Of a DNA stretch of 64,000 nucleotides, positions 40,801-50,530 are shown piece after piece. Each line of letters starts with the position of its first letter. Positions within the stretch are counted from its first letter, which is position 1. Origin of the DNA: Rotaria socialis (Eukaryota; Rotifera; Eurotatoria; Philodinida; Philodinidae). The stretch covers positions 1-64,000 of the forward strand of contig CAJNYU010000094.1 in the NCBI GenBank assembly GCA_905331475.1, given 5' to 3'. A model generated the notes under the pieces. That model did no database searches. It saw only the letters and a list, made by a program, of their open reading frames with translations, and was not told the origin of the DNA. Position numbers and translations under genes: made by a program.

Positions 40801-40880
40801 CTCGAACAGCATCGTCGACAATGGCCAGTAGTGGTAGTGCTGGGGAATTTCAAATGACGGTGACACCAGCCACATTCTAA
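23514..40880 (+). CDS. PDE4: cAMP-specific 3',5'-phosphodiesterase, PDE4 family (long form)
   Basis: Hydrolyses cAMP to AMP. Shared exons: 36357-36608 (UCR1), 38545-38646, 38711-38790, 38883-38995, 39076-39169 (UCR2 region), 39244-39710, 39779-39878 and 39955-40880. With first exon A (23514-24019) this gives 879 aa. UCR1 starts FDVDG as in vertebrate PDE4 and keeps the PKA site [15 protein letters not shown]2 has [20 protein letters not shown]. The catalytic domain has [36 protein letters not shown], the purine-clamp glutamine in [14 protein letters not shown] and ETWADLV. The tail is Ser/Thr-rich and ends with a GEFQMTV stretch recalling vertebrate KFQFEL. First exon A codes a Ser/Pro/His-rich N-terminus ending in phase 2 (donor 24020). 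Its assignment is weaker than that of the shared exons and rests on frame, phase and position. Confidence 0.95.
24020..29040 (+). other. 5 kb between PDE4 first exons A and B
   Basis: AT-rich, with (TA)n at about 24135-24152, (TC)n at 25498-25515, GAAGAAGAAG at 26876-26893, a long AT-alternating block at 26994-27072 and (TA)n near 28317-28334. I see no exon or element beyond simple repeats. Any promoters here cannot be told apart by eye. Confidence 0.5.
29041..29222 (+). CDS. PDE4: PDE4 alternative first exon B
   Basis: An ATG-led frame of 60 codons plus two bases (CG) before donor GTGAGA. Splicing to 36357 gives an Arg codon and then FDVDG, the same junction context as vertebrate PDE4D long forms. 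It contains [17 protein letters not shown]. The RRHSW matches the PKA-site motif at the N-terminus of vertebrate PDE4D3, recalled from the family. Strong candidate isoform start. Confidence 0.8.
29507..29592 (+). CDS. PDE4: PDE4 alternative first exon C (short)
   Basis: Twenty-eight codons plus two bases before donor GTGAGC. The peptide [14 protein letters not shown] resembles exon B, suggesting the two exons arose by duplication. Same phase-2 end as the other first exons. Too short to stand alone; supported by motif, phase and position. Confidence 0.7.
29730..32171 (+). other. 2.4 kb between PDE4 first exons C and D
   Basis: AT-rich intronic or promoter sequence. Ends with purine-rich (AAAG)n at about 31830-31860 and (ATGT)n at 32116-32135 just before exon D. 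No other exon recognised. Confidence 0.5.
32172..32860 (+). CDS. PDE4: PDE4 alternative first exon D, frame interrupted by TAG
   Basis: One frame runs from ATG 32172 through 15 codons, meets TAG at 32217-32219, then stays open for 213 codons plus two bases to donor GTAAAT at 32861. It next has an ATG only at 32640. The open part is Ser/Thr/Arg-rich with PKA-like RRNSS, RRQS and RRKSS sites, as in other PDE4 N-termini. It ends in phase 2 like the other first exons. Either translation starts at 32640, or 32220-32639 is an exon entered through the CATAG acceptor-like site, or the TAG is a mutation or sequence error. Confidence 0.65.
32861..34315 (+). other. 1.45 kb between PDE4 first exons D and E
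   Basis: AT-rich with GAGAGA and AAAGAG tracts near 33288-33345 and pyrimidine tracts near 34020-34090. No exon or element recognised. Confidence 0.45.
34246..34276 (+). repeat. (CAT)n trinucleotide run
   Basis: About ten ATC/CAT units in the presumed 5' leader of PDE4 first exon E, 40 bp before its ATG. Confidence 0.9.
34316..34728 (+). CDS. PDE4: PDE4 alternative first exon E
   Basis: ATG-led frame of 137 codons plus two bases. Ser/Thr/Pro-rich, then a basic segment ([17 protein letters not shown]) with PKA-like RRSLRQS. The inferred donor is AAG|GTCGGG, weaker than its neighbours, but gives the same phase-2 end. If the donor is not used the frame runs on to a stop at 34810. Confidence 0.7.
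34830..34871 (+). repeat. (AAAG)n microsatellite
   Basis: About ten tandem GAAA/AAAG units between PDE4 first exons E and F. Confidence 0.9.
35174..35259 (+). CDS. PDE4: PDE4 alternative first exon F (short)
   Basis: Twenty-eight codons plus two bases (AC) before donor GTAAGA. The peptide starts [19 protein letters not shown] and has no recognised motif. The call rests on the shared phase and the strong donor only. Confidence 0.55.
36942..37006 (+). CDS. PDE4: PDE4 alternative first exon G (short form lacking UCR1)
   Basis: Lies after the UCR1 exon. Twenty-one codons plus two bases before donor GTAAGA; the peptide is basic ([19 protein letters not shown]). Splicing to 38545 stays in frame and would give a form with UCR2 but no UCR1, like mammalian short PDE4 forms. 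Phase and position agree; no direct transcript evidence. Confidence 0.6.
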
Positions 40881-41140
40881 AATCGATTCAAGTCTTCGCC
40901 TTGTTCTTTTGTCCCCCTGTTCATCCCTCATTCTTCACTTAACTTCGTCGCTTTTTTAAAATCCTCAATCAAAATCTCTCGTTTTCTTCTTTTTTCTTTT
41001 TCAGTGTAATGCGGTCTATACGCATTGTATTCTATTTATTTCTTTTTATTCTGATTTGTTCTTTTCTGTTCATTTTTTGCTCTTTTCTTTTTTCTTTTTT
41101 TGTTCCGTATTTGGGCCGATCTCTTATTTTTCTCGACTCG

Positions 41141-41146
41141 AATAAA
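41141..41146 (+). terminator. Polyadenylation signal of PDE4
   Basis: AATAAA about 260 bp after the stop codon, following a pyrimidine-rich 3' untranslated stretch. Confidence 0.5.
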
Positions 41147-43121
41147 AACAGAACATAAACGACACGAAATCAGGTAGGTTCATCAACCTTTAAACGAATC
41201 AATTTTGCTACAACAATATCCGACGGTTTGGTTTGGTTTTGTAAACGATGAAAAACATCACTGACCTTCTGTAGAACATCCATATTAACTTAAAGTTAAG
41301 TGATATTTTTATTCTGATAGCATTTTTCGATAAAAGAACTACTGTAGCAAGTCGAAGTTGACAGTATGAAATAATATCAAGGGTTATTTTTGCCAAGAAT
41401 GTAACTGAAAATTCCGATGTTGATTTAGACGTAAAACATAGATAATGAGGCTGAATTCTTTAGATTTACTTGGAATTCGGAAGACATAGCATAATTATTG
41501 GTTCTTCTTATGCATATGTCTTACGAAGGTGAAATCAACTGAAGAAGTGTCTCAACATTATTTCATATTCAGCAAGCCGATGCATATGCATTTTTTGCTT
41601 CAAACAGTAAATAGACTTATAATGAGAACAGATTCATTCTGTTATCTCGGGATATTCTGTAGTTTTCTTTCTCGGATTCTTGCTATTCATTATGGCATAA
41701 CATGCAAGACTACAAATGGAGATAAATGAAGTAGTTGGCTGCCAATAGAAGAAAAAAAACGAAGGCAAGATTATCGCAAAAAAGTAGATCTAGTCAAAGA
41801 ATTTTCTTGTCTGGATTATGACTTAGTCGAAATAATGATGTTATATAAAATAGATACGAGGGTTTTGAATAAATATAATGAACCTTTAAAATAACATTTT
41901 CTACAAAATGTTTTTGATTGTATGTTATGACCTCAAATTTCTGGCATCATTAGTATTCCGATGATATAATTCTTTGTCTGAAAACAGACATCGCTGATAT
42001 AATTAATATTGAAATAACAAAAATCTGATCCAATGATTTTTTTTTGCTCGATTCTAACTCGAGTAAAAATGGCTTATGCTTCTATTGGTATTCTCAATGT
42101 GATCAATTTTGCTTCTTGTTGTGTTTGAAGAAGACGAAAAGTGATCTGTTACTTAAAGTTTTAGTTTTTTTGAAAGTGCATTATGCTTTTCGATTTCAAA
42201 TTTATTATGTCATCTTCGTTTAAATCAGAGAATGCCAATGTAGTTCGAAAGAGCAAAGCAATGTTCCTAGGCCAATTATAAAGGAAAATGAATTTTATCA
42301 ACTTAATGTCACCAGATCATGTACGGTTATAGATCGCTAAGCGAAATTAATGTTGACCTTTTCCCCTAAAATATGTACTCGAGAGTCATTTTTGCTCTCA
42401 GGCTAAATCGACTTTTCTTTTGTTTTAGATGAATACATTTCTTGAGAAAATTCTTTCGCAACATGAAAAAACTTAGCTATTATTAAGAAGAAGAAGAAGA
42501 AGAAGACAAAACGGCAGAGTTTAAATGTCACTTTCTTTAATTATAGCATATGATTCAATTATAATCACTTTAAGCTTTCTTCGAGTTTTTCTACATCTCA
42601 ATGACAGTGCAACGTCTGATCATTTTTCTACAAAGTCTTGCTGCTTATTTTGTCATCAAGTGAAAGAGATTATATCGAGGATTAGATTTAGTTAATCAAA
42701 AATATGCCTCTCTTGTGCTAAAAGGAAAAAATATGAACAGAAAAATTCTACTAGTTGCTCGTAAATAGTACGAATCAAAACAAACGGACGACAATATTTG
42801 AGACTAAATAGAGATAGTCTTACAAGCACATATAAATATCGTTTATTGTTGAACTCTGAAATAAAGATATTTTTCTATGTAAACATACGGAGAAGACTAT
42901 ACTAGTTTACCACTCTGCATACCGTGGTCTTATTTATTATTCGATTAGTCTTGTTTTCTTTGAGGAAAGATGGCGGAATACAACGCATGATATCTTTTGG
43001 CAATTTATGACTGGATAATCATGAAAAGCAAAAATAAAATATGACTCATTCGCATGAGTCATACGATCGAGTTTTACGAGTAACTGCACGATAGTAGAAT
43101 CATTTATTTTCTTTACTAACA
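41147..43121. other. Intergenic between PDE4 and METTL13
   Basis: Contains a GAAGAAGAAG tract near 42487-42505 and otherwise random short frames. Nothing else recognised. Confidence 0.5.
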
Positions 43122-46100
43122 ATGAATTTATTACCGAAAGCAGCTGATGAATTTCGTAGTCGTGACTATTGGGACCAATTTTTCGATAAAGTTGGCCGCG
43201 AAGCTTTTGAATGGTTTGTTGAAATTTATTTTCAATATAAAATAAGAAAGCCATTTCATCGATCTACTAGGTATTCAGATTTTATTGATTTAGCAAATGT
43301 ACTCTGCAAGTATATTAAGTCTCGTGATGATGTTTTAATTATTGGTTGTGGTAATTCAACATTAAGTAGTGATCTCTATGATACGGGTATTGAACAAATA
43401 ACAAATATTGATTTATCGGAAAAAGTTGTAAAACAAATGAAAAAACAAAACGAGAAAAAACGTGCTAATATGAAATGGTTACCGATGGATGCTCGACAAG
43501 TTTGTTTTAAAATATATTCTGTTTGCGTGAAACTTGTTTCCTCTCTATAATAGATGACATTTGACGATAATCAATTTAGTGTTGTATTAGATAAAGGAAC
43601 TGTTGATGCTTTGATGTCGAATAAAAGTGAACAAGTAGGGGGAAAACACAGCATGAAGTAATTAACTATTATCTTTTGCATTTGTTGTTAAAATAGGTTG
43701 TGTCAGATATTGACCAAATTCTAAATCAAGTCGATCGTGTTCTTCGTATGACAGGTCGTTTTATATGTATTACACTTGCTCAAAAACATATTCTTGAACA
43801 TATATCACAACATTTTTTCAATAGCAAGTAACGTAGTCTAGTTCAAAACAAAAAGAATATTAACTAGTTCAAAAATAAATATCGAATAGATCATGGCTTC
43901 TTCGATATCATCATATTCAAACTAGTAAATCATTTGCATTGCCCGTGTTTGCATTTGTTTTTACGAAAATTACAATGAAAACTCCGGTATGTTTTGAATT
44001 ATTTGAGTTTATAGAGAGAAAAATATGAAATACGTTCTTCGCATTATAAAATTCTCAAAAAAATATTTCACCTGTTTTCAAAAGTTTGTATTTTCAGTAG
44101 TACGTTGTTTTGCGAATGAATCCCTTGATTCGGATTTTATTTCTTTGACAGAGGACATTGTTTGGACTGTACAGGGTATACAAGCAAATCTTTATGAAGC
44201 TATAAAATGTCGAATAGACTTTTGGATTTTGTTTTACTTAAATTCAATTTCTGAACAATGAAATATTCTTTCTATGATTTTTCATTAATCAGCTAAAAAT
44301 AGTCTTAGAGACAAAACTCAAAAATTCTCTACACTGTCGATATAACGTACTCGTAATATATATCTTTTTTCTACTTTCTAGTTAATCGAAATTCAATTAT
44401 ACAATGATGCAGATAACAATTGGCTTCGATTTAATGATTTAACCAAAGCACTCAATGCTATTAAACAATGTCAAATGACGTGTTTTAGAAAATATGATTT
44501 CAAACAAAAGTTCGTTCAATGAACAATTTCGTTTGTTTTACTTTATTCGTTACATAGATTTGTAGCTGGTAGTGAAACGCCTGTTATAGATTTATACGCA
44601 GAAAATAATCAAAACAATCGACGATATCAAATGATTGTTGTTAACAGTGTTACAAAATACAGAAATAAGCCATTCGCTGCATTTATAGTGCCTAAATCAA
44701 GGTTGATTGAGTTTGCTATTTTATTTTATTTTTACTTTTATTTTCTATGTAGAAATCTTGATTGGCTCTATTCAACACCGGCTGGTCGACAACAAATTAT
44801 CGCTAATGCTAAATATACAACAGTAGCATTTATATATTTACAATCGGATGAAGAATATCGTGATCTAGAACAAGTTAAATCTGAAATGACAAATGCTGTT
44901 CTTGATTTCAAACCGGTTTATCTATCAGATAATCTTCAGGTTGAACACAAAAACCTATTTTATTGAATTCAAAAACAAAATAATGTCGATTATAGATTCC
45001 TTTCTTATCGTCATCAGAAGGCATTGGACAAGTGGTAGTTTGTGAACGATCAGCATCGTTTATCATTGAAGATTGTCGGTATGGAAGCGATAATGAATGG
45101 AAGCGACGTCTTCGTTTTGATTCTAATCCAAATCTTATTCAAAGTGAAATCAATTTAATGTCAAATAAAACAACAAATGATCGTATGCTTATCATAGAGA
45201 TTAGATTTTCTTATATATATATCTATCATTTAGTCGTACCTGATTATTCCACGTTGGAGGATGATTATCATGGAGTTATTGTCACTGGTTTGAAAACTCA
45301 TTTTCTAGCAACTGGTAAGCATCGTTTTCATCTTCAATTTAGGTTTTTTTCAAATATATGATCAATCACGGATTTATTTTTATTAGAGAATGCTCAACTC
45401 ACTGATAATTGGCTTCTTGTTGGTCTTGGCGGTGGTGTATTAACAATGAAATTAATACGAAGCTTTCCAAAAGTTTGTACATTGCTAGATGAAGTTATTT
45501 TAATTGATGGAAATATTTTAGGTACACTTGACAGGCATTGATATTGATAGTGAAATGGTTCGTATAGCTAAAACATGGTTTGGTCTTGATGATACTTTAA
45601 CAACATGTATTGTTGATGATGGTATTAAATATCTTCAAAAACAAGTAGAAGAAAAAAGTAATGATATTTTAGAAATTAAATTCTACAGTGTGATCGATAG
45701 TCATTCTTAAATAGTTCGGGTAATGTTTATCACGCAGTATCAATCGTTTTCTGAGGATAAGTAGATAGATTATTTCTTATAATAGAGCCACAAATTTACT
45801 GCAAGGCTCCAGTATAAAAAGTTGCTTTCTGAAAGTTCGATAAATATTATAACGTACCAGAGTAATCTGATGAGAAGATGCCAACGCTCGGTTATTGTGT
45901 GTATTAAAAACCTTTACTTTTTCGGCCATTTTTTAATGAAATATAAGCGTTATGTTTGATTTTTGTCATATAAGCATAGAAATCACTAAGTGCATGACTG
46001 ATCGAATCCAAGGTTCCCATTCTGGTCAGATCAGGCCTGATAGTTAGCATGCAGATATTTATTTTTCAAATGAAACATATTTTCATTTTAACTCAAACTT

Positions 46101-46962
46101 ACACGTATATTTCTAGCAATTAAATTATGGATAAAATGTTCACTGCAACGTTTGACCACTCAGTTTCTTCGCGATTGTATGTTCATAGGATAATATAACT
46201 TATCGAATTGATACAGAGAAAAAAAGAAGTTCTTACTAATCTCTCATGAGTTAAATCGTAATCGTTCTATGTTTAGTGCGTTTGCACGCATTATAAACAA
46301 TAGATTCGATTTTAATCGAGTATTTTGAAGCCGACATTTCTTTATGAACACTAAGTCGAAAAAATGACTCCTTATTCTAAAACTCAAGCAAAGCGAAATT
46401 GTGGAGTTCTGAAATGAGATCTCACGCTGTTATTGATCTCATCGTATAGTAAATTGTACAATGAATATTTTCCTGCAAAAACCAAACAGCGATAAGGACA
46501 CTTGACAATTAATAACGACTGTAATATTAAGATCATATTTACATTGACAAAACTCGTTACGATGCATATTTTGTTGTTTTAGAAATATATGATGTGATTA
46601 TATTCGATGTCAATAATGATGATACTCAAAGTCCACTTCGTTGTCCACATCCAGCATTTCTTGACGATGAAATATTAAAAAATGTGAAAACATTACTTTC
46701 CGTTCATTCCGGTGTATTTGTATTGAATTTTGCTTCACGTGATGATACAAGTCAAGATCGTGAAAACTGCTTGAAACATTTATTACCGAATTTTGATCAT
46801 CTATCATCAATTAAATTAGATGATGATATTAATGAAATAATGTTTGCTAGTCAACAAATATTATCATTAAATTTGAAATCGAAAGAAAAATTGTCTCAAC
46901 AAAATCTATCAATTGATTTTGATGTTGAAGAATTATTATCGAAAGTAAAAATTGAAAAATAA
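43122..46962 (+). CDS. METTL13: METTL13-type dual methyltransferase (eEF1A methylation)
   Basis: Thirteen exons: 43122-43213, 43271-43499, 43554-43634, 43697-43827, 43890-43986, 44382-44509, 44558-44701, 44753-44939, 44996-45182, 45234-45314, 45387-45472, 45522-45657 and 46583-46962. They give 652 aa (human about 699). Vertebrate METTL13 methylates the N-terminus and Lys55 of eEF1A with two seven-beta-strand domains. Domain 1 starts MNLLPKAADEFRSRDYWDQF and has the SAM motif VLIIGCGNS near residue 56, NIDLSEKVVKQM and VVLDKGTVDALM. Domain 2 has LLVGLGGGVL near 465, GIDIDSEMVRIA and DVIIFDVNNDD. Three introns (43214-43270, 45183-45233 and, less cleanly, 45473-45521) are so short that naive frames run through them. 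AATAAA lies at 46984. The gene ends 97 bp before the next start codon. Confidence 0.95.
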
Positions 46963-47047
46963 TGCTGTGACAAAAAATATTAAAATAAAATCCGTTTTTG
47001 TTTTCTTGATACAAGAAAAAGAATTAAAATAAGGCTTTCTTTTTGAC

Positions 47048-47060
47048 TTACTGTTATAGA
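47048..47060 (+). promoter_or_regulatory. Acceptor-like site immediately before the Tks-like ATG
   Basis: TTACTGTTATAG directly precedes ATG 47060 and lies only 97 bp after the METTL13 stop. It could be a spliced-leader trans-splice acceptor, or the acceptor of an unseen upstream exon. Confidence 0.4.
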
Positions 47061-49323
47061 TGATAGATAGAAATACAGCGAATAACAATAGTTATGTCGC
47101 CGATGTTAAGGTCGTGGATGTTGACAAGAGATATAGACCCGGACCAAAACATTACGTATGTTTGTACACAAAAAAACCGAGAAGACTATTTGATCTAGTA
47201 CGTTTTTCAATATCATAGGTATATGTTATTCAAGTAACGTGGTCAAATCCTTCAAATACATTTATTATTTACCGGCGTTATGCTCAATTTTTTGCTCTGC
47301 AAGTCAGTTATATTGATATGAAAACAAAACCTGATAGATTTTTTTATTGAAGTGTCAGCTACTTGATCTATTTGCTGAAGCTCCATCGCCATCGAATAAT
47401 TTTAATACGAAAGATCGACTTATCCCGTTTCTGCCTGGTAAATGAAAATAATCTCAATTCAAACAGCACACCCTAAAATATAATTTGTTTTTCAGGAAAA
47501 ATTTTTCTTGGCCGAAGTCAAATACGGCAAGTTGCATTGGAAAGACGACATGCTCTTGATATATATTGTCGGGTAATTAGATCGTCTAATTAAAAAGAGC
47601 TTCGTCATGAATGATATTAATTTAGACATTAATTGCTTTACCGGAACGTATATCTCGATCTCGTTGTGTGCTTGAATTTTTTCGTCCATTACCAACGGAT
47701 GTACAAAGCATGGCCTTATCTCCTATTCCTGATAAAAAATCAGCTGCTAACAAACCAATGACAATAAGTGCACCAGCAAAGCTAGCAACTTATCGATGTG
47801 TAGATAGGTTTGTAGCACAAGAAAACACAGAAATGTCCTTAGAACGTGGTAGTCTTGTTCAAGTTATTCATAAACATCTAAATGGTTTGTTTCATCATGA
47901 ATATTTTGAAAAACGAATGAGCTGTTTCTTCTAATTGAAAAGGTTGGTGGTTTGTTCAACAGGGTGATCGAACTGGCTTTGCACCAGGAGCTTTTCTCGA
48001 GTCAAATGAATATCAACGAAATGCTATTGAACGCAATGCACTTCCAAAATCTTCGAGTTAGTACTCACAGATGGTTAAGAAGTGCTACAAATTTGAACAT
48101 TGCCTAACTTAATCAGGGATCACTAACTATTCGCCTAATAGGCTGAAGAACGAACACATTCACTCTAGAGGATGCCTAATTTAGGATAACAATCTGGTCA
48201 TTTTTAGAATTTGATTTAAATAGGCTCCCGTGAGTTATTCTTCTTTAGTTATTAGTGATACAGCGATCGATTAGATTGAAAAATACTTTTTCCATGAGAA
48301 AATCGAATACAAATTTTCTGTTTTGTAGGTGAAACATATGTTGTTAATAACTCGTACACAGCAAAAGATCGAGAAGAACTTTCCTTAGAACAAGGATCAT
48401 TTGTCACTGTTCTTGAAAAATCATATACTGGATGGTGGATAGTGAAGTAAATTTTTTTCTCTGAAGAAAGTATTCATAAAAAAAATCATCTTATTTAGCT
48501 TTAAAAATCAAACGGGACAATTTCCAGCAATCTATTTAACATCATGCAAAGGACGAGCTGTTCCAACAAGAACTACCGGTAAATAGAAATTTCATTATTT
48601 TTATTGTTTCTATTTTTTTTACTTAGAAGTCGAACCGAATATTTCACCAAATGGATTGAACCAACGATTGAGTAGTTTGAATAGTTATGAACACGTTTGT
48701 TTCTTCGATTTTGTTTTCTCTCGAATATCTCTTAGAATGTTGTTTATTTTCTCTTTCAGAATGAACATCAAGAATATCCAACCCATAGTCAATCAGAAAT
48801 ATTTTATGTTCATTCTGATTTTATCGACAAAATCGGCGATTGTGTATCATTACAACGTGGAGATACGGTTGAAATACATGAAAAACATTCGAGTGGTTGG
48901 TGGCTTGGAAGACGCCTAAAAGATGATTATATTCTCACTTGGATTCCATCAGCATTTTTACAAAAAGTAACACAATGAAAAAATTCTAATTATTTTCATA
49001 ATCTTATCCTATTTTAAATCCTATAGGAACCGCTGGCTGATTCATATATGGATAATACAGATGATACAACGAAACACTTAAATTCAAATCTTTATTTAAA
49101 TATTGCCACTGAAGAAGAGCAACAGCAGACCGCAGCACCGTTAGACAACATTTACCAAAATATAGGAAACGACGTATCGATGAGTGCTGTGCATTCAGAA
49201 ATGCGAAATAATAAACAACAACCAATTGTAATTAAACAGTTTAGTTTACCTTCAAATAGCAACGAAGAAAATTCTACTAAAGTATCAGTACGAGATCTTG
49301 TCAGCAAATTTAATCGAAAATGA
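47060..49323 (+). CDS. SH3PXD2: PX and triple SH3 adaptor, Tks (SH3PXD2)/p47phox family
   Basis: Eleven exons: 47060-47155, 47219-47302, 47359-47437, 47496-47572, 47626-47884, 47943-48056, 48329-48446, 48499-48578, 48627-48694, 48760-48966 and 49027-49323; 492 aa. The PX domain (about 8-130) has KHYVYVIQVTWS, IIYRRYAQFF and the Tks-like RLIPFLPGKIFLGRS. Three SH3 domains follow near residues 165-220, 237-292 and 335-394, each with the WW of the ligand pocket (NGWWFV, TGWWIV, SGWWLG). Known relatives organise podosomes or NADPH oxidase and bind phosphoinositides through PX. Vertebrate Tks4 and Tks5 have four or five SH3 domains and are over 900 aa; this is a compact form lacking the long proline-rich region. 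The last exon is a Gln/Asn-rich tail. AATAAA follows at 49421. Confidence 0.9.
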
Positions 49324-49420
49324 TAAGTGTAATACGGTTTTGACAACTTTTATTTTAATTTTACTCATTAATCTCTGTGATATTGATAATTATTTATTTT
49401 GCTTTATTTTATTTTTTGAC

Positions 49421-49426
49421 AATAAA
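49421..49426 (+). terminator. Polyadenylation signal of the Tks-like gene
   Basis: AATAAA about 98 bp after the TGA stop codon. Confidence 0.6.
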
Positions 49427-49429
49427 GAA

Positions 49430-50180
49430 TGAATCTTGATAAATAGAGTTCATAAGAACAGTAGCATCACGTTATTCGAGAATCCGCATAATTCCTACCC
49501 AGCTGAATTTAGAATTATATACGCTACTTGCCATTAGACCCATAGAACTACAATGAGGACTGAGTCATGAATAATTCTAGAAAAATATTTTCTCTTCAAA
49601 AAGTTCTGCGAAGACTTAAAGCGAGGCGCCGCTGAATGTTTTCAAAATCTTCATCACAAATCATTGAATCCGTATGGTATTCATAGTTACCCATGTTTTT
49701 AAATTCTGACCATCTTTTCTTTTAAATATCAATTACGCCATCTGACGTGACTATTGACAAGATAACTTGCTAAAAAAATCATGACACTATTATGAATTTC
49801 AATACACATATCTATTTCGGGTTGGCAAAAAGAATAAAGGAATTCTGATATTCAATATCGATTCGTTACATAAACTGTGCCAAATAGAAACGTTTGAAAA
49901 ACACTATATAGTGTTTTTGATTGTGAGCGGATTCTATAATACCCAAATGTTTCAAGAGATAACAATCTATTGACTAGATTGACTATCAGTATTTCATAGA
50001 TGTCTTCCAGACAGAATTCTATATAATCATTTTTTCATGAGTAAATATCGAGAAATTAAAAACTATTCATGAATGATCGTCAATATTATTTTCTCAAAGG
50101 AGTTGCATTACATTGAAAAATAAAAATCTCTATTATGTCCTATAACATGAATATGAGTGTTTAGTTTTTCTTTGCAATAG
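49430..50180. other. Intergenic between convergent genes
   Basis: Holds a perfect 22 bp palindrome, AAAAACACTATATAGTGTTTTT, at 49897-49918. No gene seen. Confidence 0.55.
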
Positions 50181-50474
50181 TTAGCGGCGAGGGCAACAAA
50201 CCGCATACGCATCATTGGGTGCAATATTGCAATAATGTGTTGATGGACATGGCCGATGATCGGGACTTCTTCCACAATTGTAGCCAGCCAATGGTGGTTG
50301 ATTATCTTCACATGGAGTTCTCTTACATACACATGTTGGACATCCGTTTTCATCCATTACATTACCAAATGGACAATAGATTGCACATAATGGACCACAT
50401 ACAGGAGCTTCTATTGATTTTCCAACTGATAATGGTGTAATTATGCAGAAGAGAAAAATAATAAGATAGTTCAT
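50181..50474 (-). CDS. Small secreted antistasin-like cysteine-rich protein
   Basis: Single-exon, 97 aa, minus strand. A hydrophobic signal peptide (about residues 1-18, ending LSVG) is followed by twelve cysteines. Residues 26-55 fit an antistasin-type domain: C-x3-C-x3-C-x10-C-x2-C-x-C, including CPFGNVMDENGCPTCVC. Residues 55-94 form a second cysteine module with CPSTHYC and a terminal VCCP, like the short Lustrin/WAP-like modules of invertebrate secreted proteins. Antistasin domains are serine-protease inhibitors in leeches and other invertebrates, so an extracellular inhibitor role is likely but unproven. A TATA-like box lies about 47-56 bp upstream of the ATG. It is the only minus-strand gene in the window. 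Confidence 0.85.
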   Translation of the reverse strand: MNYLIIFLFCIITPLSVGKSIEAPVCGPLCAIYCPFGNVMDENGCPTCVCKRTPCEDNQPPLAGYNCGRSPDHRPCPSTHYCNIAPNDAYAVCCPRR

Positions 50475-50520
50475 TTTCTAATCTGATACTGTATCTAATA
50501 TCAGTAGGTTTTTCTTTCAG

Positions 50521-50530
50521 CTTTTATATA
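50521..50530 (-). promoter_or_regulatory. TATA box of the antistasin-like gene
   Basis: Minus-strand TATATAAAAG, about 47 bp before the start codon, a normal spacing for a compact animal promoter with a short leader. Confidence 0.6.

Noticed and set aside
49897..49918. Perfect 22 bp palindrome as a possible regulatory site
   Set aside because: An isolated AT-rich palindrome in intergenic DNA is expected by chance at this composition; no partner sites nearby.
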